Assembly (NCBI RefSeq): GCF_022458985.1
Contig: NC_061770.1
Span: 35,817,599 to 35,881,598, forward strand
Direction: 5' to 3'
From: Mugil cephalus
Lineage: Eukaryota > Chordata > Actinopteri > Mugiliformes > Mugilidae
DNA length: 64,000 bases
Made by a program: the position numbers and the translations under genes. The notes below the pieces were generated by a model. It was not told the DNA's origin, ran no database searches, and saw nothing but the letters and a program-made list of their open reading frames with translations. Below, piece after piece: positions 49,575 to 59,900 of this stretch (the first letter of the stretch is position 1; each line of letters begins with the position of its first letter).

Positions 49575-49760
49575 TTGGTCACCACAGACTCCAGACCCCA
49601 GTGAGAATCTTTGGGATGTGCTGCGGTGAGACTGTGGTCAGACTCTCCCATCATCGATACAACATCTTGGTGTATGATTCATGCAAAACTGGATGGAAAT
49701 AAATCTTGTGAAACTGCAATTGCTTAACAAAACAATGCCACAGTTAATGTGTGTTGCAAA
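49575..49760 (+). mobile_element. Tc1/mariner-like fragment, 3' part
   Basis: Contains CCAGACCCCAGTGAGAATCT, GACTCTCCCATCATC and CTGGATGGAAATAAATCTTG, as in the 3' end of a common fish Tc1-like transposase region. No intact ORF. It directly abuts the LINE fragment. Confidence 0.65.
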
Positions 49761-49769
49761 GCTAAGGTA

Positions 49770-50299
49770 ACGAAATATGTGTGACCTTTTTTTGTTTTTG
49801 GTGGAATCTTTTGTTTCTCCAGGCTGTGCACTGTAGCGCCATTCTGAAAGAATGTGGTTAGCCCAGGTGATTTCCAGCTTTGCTTAGTTACATAAGCAGA
49901 GCTGTTTGCATGCTCATAAAACATGAACACAAAAACATAAAAAGAAAGTCTGAATCATTTTACAGTATAAACTGTGAAAAAACGAACGAAAAGAACTGAA
50001 TTAAACTAGAAACTATTTGTTAAGAACATTTAAGCAGCATAATAAGCCGTCAGTGGAAACATTTTTTTTCCACTGTTTGTGCAATGCTGGTTTGTATGTT
50101 TTTGTTCATCTATGCATCAGGGCCTAAATCAGCAACTTCGAACAAGTTAGATTCATGAACCCTAATTGGACAGTCCTGTCTGTAGTTCTTACAAGAGCAA
50201 CTGTGTAATTGGTTAGATGTCACACAAAGAGGGGAAAAATTCAACATGCTTGCCTTTAGTCACTAAGAACCAGGAGACAGCAGACAATATAATACTCTT
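49770..50299. other. Intergenic, nothing recognised
   Basis: AT-rich sequence without a coding segment I can support. Confidence 0.4.
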
Positions 50300-50464
50300 A
50301 TAATTGCTGGGTTGCTTCTGTAAACATATTTCTGGGTTATTTGAGGTACTATGAACACATTGCTGGGTTGTTTTGCATTGGGTCAATTGGGTCAAAGGGG
50401 TTCATTTATAGCTGAACACCTAGTTGGGTAAATTTGACCCAACTCCTGGTTCATTCATTTTCCC

Positions 50465-51535
50465 GCTCATTTAGGTCGTACTCAAACCAGGCTTGTTTAG
50501 TCCGCTTGAAACTGACTTTTTCTCTAGTGTGGACCTTTTGGGTAGGTGTGAATACAAATCAGCGGACTCTGCTGCGGACCCAACAAGTGAATCAAGACCA
50601 CCTCTGCAGCTGGAACTTGGTTCACTTGTTGGGTCCGCACCAGAGTCCGTGACGAACCCTGGTACATTCGTTTGTCCTGTGAATGCAATCTGAACCTTTT
50701 CCGGTACCTTTTTATGTAATTAATATCTTACGGAAAAACTGACCCCCCTTTGAAACCACCAATACAACACACAAAAGCCCGACACGTGTAGGGCGTCCTG
50801 CATTTAATAAACAGAATTAATATCGTTTTTTACATCATGTAAATTCAGAATAATTCCAAATCTAACGGGAAAAAAAAATGCCACATCAACCCTAACTTAA
50901 ATGTTTAATTTTTAAATTATATTACGTTCATTTAACTTGAGACCGCCAATACCATGAAGTTAAACAAACTTAATATAATCCATTCGCCGCAGGTGTCCAA
51001 ACAAAAAATAAGCGACAGGTTCGTCAGCAAAAACAAGAAAAAAAACAAAAATGTGCGATTGATCGCTAACTGGTATACCAGGAACAAAAAAGTTACAATA
51101 AATGTTGTGATCGGTCATCAGTTGTTTCATTTATTCATTCATCCATTTGTTTCTATTTCATACGAAGAATGAGCCGTCGGTCAACGTGGGGCACAGAAGA
51201 GATGCACTGCCTCCTCGATATATGGTCGGAGGAGAGCATGTATCAGCTGCTTGACACACAAAAATCGCAGAGAGAATGTGCGAGATAGGTTTTACCCGGA
51301 CTCAGACGCAGTGTCGGCTTAAAGTGAAAAAACTTGGCCAAAGATCCCGCCCATAATTTTTATCCAGTAATTGACCGGCTACAGGAAACACGTGGGTTTG
51401 TTTACAGTTGGTCCACTTTTCAAAAAATGCAATGTGAATAGAAACCGAACCTTTTTTTTTTTTAAGGGGCCGGACCAAATCAAATGAACTATCTGACTTT
51501 CTGGTGTGAATACCCCTTACTGTCCAGTTTTGTCT
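50465..51535. mobile_element. PIF/Harbinger-like element remnant
   Basis: The borders resemble each other in inverted orientation: TAGTGTGGACCTTTTGGGTA and similar near 50525, and CCGGACCAAATCAAATG with GTGTGAATACC near 51475-51515. Near 50560-50640 an inner pair (GCGGACCCAACAAGTGAA and TTCACTTGTTGGGTCCGC) forms an almost perfect palindrome about 30 bp apart. The enclosed Myb/SANT-like ORF supports the Harbinger assignment. Transposase proper was not found. Confidence 0.55.
51169..51288 (+). pseudogene. Broken Myb/SANT-like ORF of a Harbinger-type element
   Basis: Starts MSRRSTWGTEEMHCLLDIW and continues SEESMYQLLDTQKSQ, the N-terminal half of the Myb/SANT-like DNA-binding domain that accompanies PIF/Harbinger transposases. 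It stops at TAG after 39 codons. Further matching sequence continues downstream in another frame (VKVKNL-type region near 51320), so the copy is dead. Confidence 0.65.
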
Positions 51536-52259
51536 GGATCTGATTGACCAGACAGGGGACTGAAGAGCACCTCAGGCACAAGAATTTTCTAGTTGGTTAA
51601 ATTGAATGTTTGCTTACATTTTTAATAGTTTCAAACTTAATATAATTCACAATCATGGTTCATAAGTGGGTTTAATTTTTTTATTCTCTGACATTTATTA
51701 ACAATATTAAGATTTAAATTAAACTAAGATTCTCTATCTAACTATAACGATAGCTCTTTGAATTTCACAATTTAATGTGTGGTGGTTCAGGACCCCCCTG
51801 GTCTAGAGAGTGTTTCAGAGTGAGTGAGTTTTGATTTGGAAATGTTGTTTTGATCTAAACTTGAATATATTGGTTCTGAATGTGAATTTACACTATGTTT
51901 GTTTCCAAATTGTCATTGAAATTGCCACTAAATGAAAGTTAGCAGTGGCCTTTATTTTAGTTTGATCATTTATGATAACAAATAATGTATTTTTGATTTT
52001 TAAATGTAAAAGTAGTAATGCAATGAGATAACCTGAATGGGGTTACTTTTACTCATTGGGTTGGGTCAAATGAGCAACGAAGCTCACCCAACCACTTGAG
52101 TCAAAGTAACCCAGCATGTGCTCTGTCCCATCATTGACCAACCCTTGGGTTATAGGTTGGGTTATTTTTTAACACAGCAGTTTAGACATCACATACAATG
52201 AACAACAAAGCTGCAAAATATTAGGATATTAAAACAGAATCACACATAGAGCTGCTGTT

Positions 52260-52916
52260 CAAAGTACTCGTTATGACTCATCACAGGGCGTTATGTCACA
52301 TCTGAAACCAATCTACAGTCTAACACACATCAAACAATAGGGATAAAAATGTTAGGTACAGTTTGCAACCTAACTGTGATAACACCATGACAAATGTCAA
52401 CCAGGAAGAAGGAAGCAACCTTTGTCTGTAAATAAATCTTTCAACACAAAGGCATAACTTCTTCCTTTTGGCATAGATTCCTTGAAAGAATAGAAGAGCT
52501 CGCTACTGCCACTACCACCTCAGCATAACAGATTCATTTTAAATGTAACATGAGTGCCATAATGATGCAGCTCTGTGCTACGACATGGAGAAGAATATGC
52601 AGGCAGATTTTAACCAGCTGGGTTTGTCTGCATACCTTTCCATCAGAGGAGGGAACTTAGTGCAGAGAGAGAGAGGAAAGAAAATCTGCTTTATCTTTTA
52701 TTTCCTGGTTCCAGCACTTAGGGTTTTGTCTCTAAGAGTTGAGGCATGTGAGAACTTTAAACACTGACAGCAGATGAGCGCTGATAGACATTAACCGCTG
52801 AATTACAGCATCAAGTGCAGAGTGCATAGACACACACGTTAACGAATATTTAAGAGGTTTCAAGTGCTGCGTCTGAAGTGTTGTATTTTAAGTAGGACGA
52901 GGAGGAAAAGACAACG
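52260..52916 (+). other. 5' flank and putative non-coding first exon of gene 2
   Basis: Homologous to 13085-13632 with small indels; gene 2 has about 80 extra bases near 52790-52870. The shared donor (ACG|gtaagtaaaacc) ends a presumed non-coding exon at 52916; the acceptor is at 53347. No core promoter could be assigned. Confidence 0.5.
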
Positions 52917-53356
52917 GTAAGTAAAACCTCTAACTTTATATAGAGACTTCCAGATATATTGTAAATATGTAGACACTCACCAGCCACTTCATTAGGTACA
53001 AGGTAGATTTAAAATCTATATGATAAGATAAGATTTAAGAACTGACAGAGCTTCTGATTCAGCTGTGTTTTCTTTGTGGAGGCTGTGGTTTATTGTTCAT
53101 AGTTAACATCTTGTTTCAAAGTAAACTGAACTTTGTTACAGTCATGAAGCTACGATTTAGAGCAGGATTGTTTTATTAGAATGTATTTGTTTCAAGTAGT
53201 TTTTGTACATAAAGTGGTGGGTAAGTGTATATAGTACAGTTGTATACAATTTCACGGATCCACAAGTCTATGATGTGAACTGTGACAGGATAATGCAACT
53301 TTAAATTACACATTTTAGAATTGATTAACATTATGCATCTTTCAAAGGTTTAACTC

Positions 53357-53390
53357 ATGGATTATGGACTGTTCTTCATTGCGCTGTCAG
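53357..53390 (+). CDS. Gene 2 signal-peptide exon
   Basis: Codes MDYGLFFIALS, identical to gene 1. The leader continues in the next exon as GALVSITFAQSHQYYF. Confidence 0.85.
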
Positions 53391-56300
53391 GTAGGTGCCT
53401 CTTGTTTGATTTTTAAAACTCTTAAAACTTAAGCAGTCTTCAAAACTATAGTTTGAATGTCAGTGATGTTCAACAAATTCTCTCCTGAGTACTAATGTTT
53501 TAATGAGGACTTTTATTTATAGAGCACTGTCTCTCTGGAACCACCTGCCATAAGACCTCTGTAGCATCGACAGTAAATTTACTTTTAAATAATCTAAAAT
53601 CTTTTTATCTAGCACTGTATTTGCATAGCATGATTTTTCAATGTATTTTCTTTATATTTTTTAAATGTTTTTGTGTGGACCCCAGGAATACTCGCTGTTT
53701 GCTATGACACCAGCTAAAGGGAATCCTTAATAAAATCTAATCAAATGTTTACATTCACTGTAATAGTACATTGAAAGTATATACACTTATAAAGTGAGAA
53801 CCAGAATATCTTTTGTTTTAGGAGCACTGGTCAGCATCACCTTTGCCCAGTCTCACCAGTACTACTTTGTGAACGAGCAGCTGAACTGGACTGAGGCTCA
53901 GAGATTCTGCAGAAACAACTTCACTGATCTGGCCACCATAGAAAACATAGCTGATGTTAACGCTGTTACAAACACCGGGAAACAATCAGACTACACTGGT
54001 GAGTTCTTAACAATGTAAAAATACCATTTTGTTGATGAACCTTGATATGACACTGAGGAGGATGACATTGTTGGTTGGTCAGAATGTGCTCATAAATATT
54101 GTAAATTGTTTGAATAACTAAAACATCTTTTTGAACAGGCAAAGCCTGGATAGGTCTCTATGATGACTTGGTGAACAGTTGGAGATGGTCTCTGAATGAC
54201 AGCAGCTTCTACGGGGAAGGAGAAACAATGTACAGAAACTGGTATTCTAATCAGCCCAACAATCTTGGTGGACAGCAGTACTGTGTGGCGCTTATTGCTC
54301 CGAGTCCATACTTGGGCACATGGTTTGACATAGAGTGCAGTGTACAATGGAGCTTTGTGTGCTACAACGGTGAGTACTAAGTTTAAGTTTATTTAATTTT
54401 GTACTAAGAGAGTAAGCATTAGGAAATGGCTAAATGTGTCCTCTCTCTGCATAACATTTCCTAAAGCACCTACACATTTGTTTGGTTGGAATCACCGGAG
54501 CGATATTTTATCCTACTGAATCCAGCTATAATGTGACATATTTAAATGTTTATGTTCATTAATATGTACCATCCCAATAAATAAACCATCCTGACTCAGT
54601 TTATTCATCCCTATGTTTCCAGGTACTGCTGCAGATGGAACACCAATATATATTAAGAATGAGTTAGTAGCAAACTGGACTGAAGCTCAGAAAATATGCA
54701 GGAGGGATTATATTGATCTAGCCAGGTACAATGTTCACTACTAATGTACTCTGAATATCAGATGTTGATATGTTGACCGCATATTTTGAGGGCTTCATTA
54801 GTTTTTTTTTATCCCTTTTCTATATTCTACAAAGTTAGCCACCATAACCACAAAAGTGCAGACAATGTCCCTATTCAAAGAAATGTTAAGATGTACGAGT
54901 TCAATACTGATAAAGACCGATCAGGCATAACATTATGACCACCTGCCTAATATTGTATAGGTCCCTTGTGCCCTTGTGAGGTTGTTATCATACTTTAACC
55001 TTGATGGGTGTATGCTACTCTTTACTCCTTCACAGCATACGAAATCAGACAGAAAATAACATCATCACACAAGTGGCAAATGGATCTTTAGTGTGGATCG
55101 GCCTGTACCGGGAAAAAGTGTGGTCCGATGGGAGCGAATCTCTGTTTCGACACTGGGCTACAGGGCAACCAAATGATGGCCTACAGCGGTGTGTGGCCAC
55201 AATGGTTAATGGCTCAGAAGAAGGACGATGGTCAGATGAAGACTGTGCCACCAATTTACCATTCATCTGTTACTCAAGAAGTAATGCACCTGATTTAGAA
55301 TATCTTCAATTTAGTTTTCCTCGCATTCAGCATCAGAGTTGTTCAGGTTGGATTCAAAACTGTCCCACTATAAAAACGTGAAAACTCAGGTAGAATGAAC
55401 AGATAGTTTTTCTCAGTTGTTGTTTTCCTTTTTATCACCATTATATTTGATCTATGTGGGATGCAAAATGGAGCCAACAAAAAGACTTCACAGACTAAAG
55501 GTTTTGTTTACAAAAATGTCTTCTTTTTGTTTCAGCTCTTCGAAACACAGATAGCTTCAGATCAATAGGACAAAATGAGACCAGTATCACTCTGCAGTGG
55601 AATAAAGTCAACAACAATGTCAGCTTTATTCTGCAGTTTAATGGTACAGAAACAAACATCATCGCATCAACTGGAGATGGACCAGTAACTCACACAGTCT
55701 CATTTCTCACTGCTGGAACTACATACACATTCACTCTTTTCTCTGTGATTGAGAATGTCAGAAGCAGTGGATTACAACTTACAGCAGTTACTGGTAAGAT
55801 AGTTTTAAAATAAATAATCTACAGAAAACATGAAAGCTGAATATAGTGGCGATCTGTTTTCAAGAACCTGCATTCCGTATAACTACGAGTATAACCCTGG
55901 CATGTGGGATGCAAAATGGACCCAATATATTGCTTTGTTTTTTTGTTTGTTTTTCTCAACAGACAATTATGATATATTTAAGACATGAAAGCTGAACATA
56001 GTTGTCATCTTTTTTCAAAAACTTGTATTCTCTATCACTTGTATTAGAATTTATTCATGTGGGATGCAAAATGTACTCAATTTATTAATGATTTTTTATC
56101 TCATGCTTTCACTTTTTTATGCTATGTGTGTTTCATTAAGTAGAAGATGTTTTTTCTCAGTTGTTGTTTTCCTTATTATCACCATTATATTTGATCTATG
56201 TGGGATGCAAAATGCACCTCCAAAAAAGACTTCACAGGTCCAAGGTTCGGTTAACAAAAATATCTTCTTTTTTGTTTCAGCTCCTCAAAATACAGATACC

Positions 56301-56943
56301 TTCAGATCAATAGGACAAAATGAGACTAGTATCACTCTGCAGTGGAATAAAGTCAACAACAATGTCAGCTTCATTCTCCAGTTTAATGGTACAGAGACAA
56401 ACATCATCGCACCAACTGGAGATGGACCAGTAATTCACACAGTCTCATCTCTCACTGCTGGAACTACATACACATTCACTCTCTTCTCTGTGATTGAGAA
56501 CATCAGAAGCAGTGGATTACAACTTACAGCAGTCACTGGTAAGATATGTTTAAGATAAGTAATCTATAGAAAAACCTGTATTCTGTTTCACTACTGTTAT
56601 AATTTCGGCATGTGGGATGCAAAATGGACCCAATATATATCTACAGACAATTACAATATATTTAACACAACACAGGGAAATTTGATCAAAGAGAAGTATA
56701 ATATGTTGAATTTTGTTTTCCTGAAATTCAGCATCAGAATTGTTCAGGTTGGATGCAAAATGGTCCCACTATAAAAACATGTGTAAACTCAAGTAGAATG
56801 AACAGGAAGTCAAATGAATGCTTTCAGGTTTCTTATTCTTTAACAATAATAGTGTGTTTTGTAGAACAGGAGACACCTTTTCTCAGTCTTTGTGTTCCAC
56901 TTCATCATCATCATATTTGATCTAGTGAGATGCAAAATGGTGC

Positions 56944-56986
<43 letters not shown>

Positions 56987-59900
56987 AAAGACTTCACAGG
57001 CCCAAGGTTTTGTGTACAAAATGTTTTCTTTTTGTTTCAGCTCCTCAAAACACAGGAAGCTTCAGATCATCAGGACAAAATGAGACCAGTATCACTCTGC
57101 AGTGGAATAAAGTCAACAATAATGTCAGCTTCATCCTCCAGTTTAATGGTACAGAGACAAACATCACTGCAGCAACTGGAGATGGACCAGTAATTCACAC
57201 AGTCTCATCTCTCACTGCTGGAACTACATACACATTCACTCTCTTCTCTGTGATTGAGAATGTCAGAAGCAGTGGATTACAACTTACAGCAGTTACTGGT
57301 AAGATATGTTTAAGATAATTGATCTACAGAAAACATGAAAGCTGAATATAGTGGCGGTCTGTTTTCAAGAACCTGCATTCTGTATCACTACCAGTATAAC
57401 CTTGGCATGTGGGATGCAAAATGGACCCAATACATTGTTTTTTTTTTTTCTTTTTACTCAACAGCCAATTATGATATATTTAACACATGAAAGCTGAATA
57501 TAGTTGTCATCTTTTTAAAAAAGTTGTATTCTCTATCACTATTATTCGAATTTATTCATCTGGGATGCAAAATGGACTCAATTTAATAATGATTTTTTTT
57601 CCTCATGTTTTCACTTTTCTTATGCTATGTGTGTTTCATAAAGTAGGAGACCTTTTTTTCTCAGTTGTTGTTTTCCTTTTTATCACCATTATATTTGATC
57701 TATGTGGGATGCAAAATGCACCCCCAAAAAAGACTTCACAGGTCCAAGGTTTTGTTTACAAAAATGTCTTCTTTTTGTTTCAGCTCCTCAAAACACAGAT
57801 AGCTTCAGATCAATAGGACAAAATGAGACAAGTATCACTCTGCAGTGGAATAAAGTCAACAACAATGTCAGCTTTATTCCTCCAGTTTAATGGTACAGAG
57901 ACAAACATCATGCACAACTGGAGATGGACCAGTAATCACACAGTCTCATCTCTCACTGCTGGAACTACATACACATTCACTCTCTTCTCTGTGATTGAGA
58001 ATTCAGAAGCAGTGGATTACAACTTACAGCAGTTACTGGTAAGATATGTTTAAGATAATTGATCTACAGAAAACATGAAAGCTGAATATAGTGGCGGTCT
58101 TTTTCAAGAACTCATTCTGTATCACTACCGTATAACCTTGGCATGTGGGATGCAAAATGGACCCAATAATTGTTTTTTTTCTTTTTACTCACAGCCAATT
58201 ATGATATATTTAAACATGAAAGCTGAATATAGTTGTCATCTTTTTAAAAAAGTTGTATTCTCTATCACTATTATTCAATTTATTCATCTGGATGCAAATG
58301 ACTCAATTTTAATGTTTTTTTTCTCATGTTTTCACTTTTCTTATGCTATGTGTGTTTCATAAGTAGGAGACCTTTTTTTCTCAGTTGTTGTTTTCCTTTT
58401 TATCACCATTATATTTGATCTATGTGGATGCAAAATGCACCCCAAAAAAGACTTCACAGGTCCAAGGTTTTGTTTACAAAAATGTCTTCTTTTGTTTCAG
58501 CTCCTCAAAACACAGTAGCTTCAGATCAATAGGACAAAATGAGACAGTATAACTCTTCAGTGGAATAAAGTCAACAACAATGTCAGCTTTATTCTCCAGT
58601 TTAATGGTACAGAGACAAACATCACTGCAGCAACTGGAGATGGACCAGTAATTCACACAGTCTCATCTCTCACTGCTGGAACTACATACACATTCACTCT
58701 CTTCTCTGTGATTGAGAATTTCAGAAGCAGTGGATTACAACTTACAGCAGTTACTGGTAAGATATGTTTAAGATAATTGATCTACAGAAAACATGAAAGC
58801 TGAATATAGTGGCGGTCTGTTTTCAAGAACCTGCATTCTGTATCACTACCAGTATAACCTTGGCATGTGGGATGCAAAATGGACCCAATACATTGTTTTT
58901 TTTTTTTCTTTTTACTCAACAGCCAATTATGATATATTTAATTATGAAAGCTGAATATAGTTGTCATCTTTTTAAAAAAGTTGTATTCTCTATCACTATT
59001 ATTCGAATTTATTCATCTGGGATGCATAATGTACTCAATGTATTAATGCTTTTTTTTCTCATGTTTTCACTTTTCTTATGCTATGTGTGTTTCATTAAGT
59101 AGGAGACCTTTTTTTCTTAGTTGTTGTTTTCCTTGTTATCACAATTATATTTGATCTATGTGGGATGCAAAATGCACTCTCACAAAAGACTTCACAGGTC
59201 CAAGGTTAAGTTTACAAAAATGTCTTCTTTTGTGTTTCAGCTCCTCGAAACACAGCTAGCTTCAGATCAATAGGGCAAAATGAGACTAGTATCACTCTGC
59301 AGTGGAATAAAGTCAACAACAATGTCAGCTTTATTCTCCAGTTTAATGGTACAGAGACAAACATCATGGCACCAACTGGAGATGGACCAGTAAATCACAC
59401 AGTCTCATCTCTCACTGCTGGAACTACATACACATTCACTCTCTTCTCTGTGTTTGAGAACATCAGAAGCAGTGGATTACAACTTAAAGCAGTCACTGGT
59501 AAGATATCTTTAAATTAATTGATCTCCAGAAAATATGAAAGCTGAATATAGTGGCGGTCTTTTTTCAAAATTCTGTATCACTACTGGTATAATCTCGGCA
59601 TGTGGGATGCAAAATGGACCCAATATACTGTTTTTTTTCCCCTTTAACAGCCAATTATGATACATTGAAGACATGAAAGCTGAACAAAGATGTCATTTTT
59701 TTTTTCAAAAACTTGTATTCTCTATCACTTGTATTACAATTTATTCATCTGGGATGCATAATGTACTCAATGTATTAATGCTTTTTTTTCTCATGTTTTC
59801 ACTTTTCTTATGCTATGTGTGTTTCATAAAGTAGGAGACCTTTTTTTCTCAGTTGTTGTTTTCCTTTTTATCACCATTATATTTGATCTATGTGGGATGC

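Larger units (their letters stand above)
50300..52180. repeat. Flanking repeat rich in TGGGTTA/TAACCCA motifs
   Basis: The left part (50305-50450) repeats CTGGGTTG, CTGGGTTA and TTGGGTCAA, and the right part (52030-52170) carries the inverse AACCCAGC, CACCCAACC and GGGTTATTTTT. This suggests one non-autonomous DNA element later interrupted by the Harbinger-like element between the two arms. Exact ends were not resolved. Confidence 0.45.
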
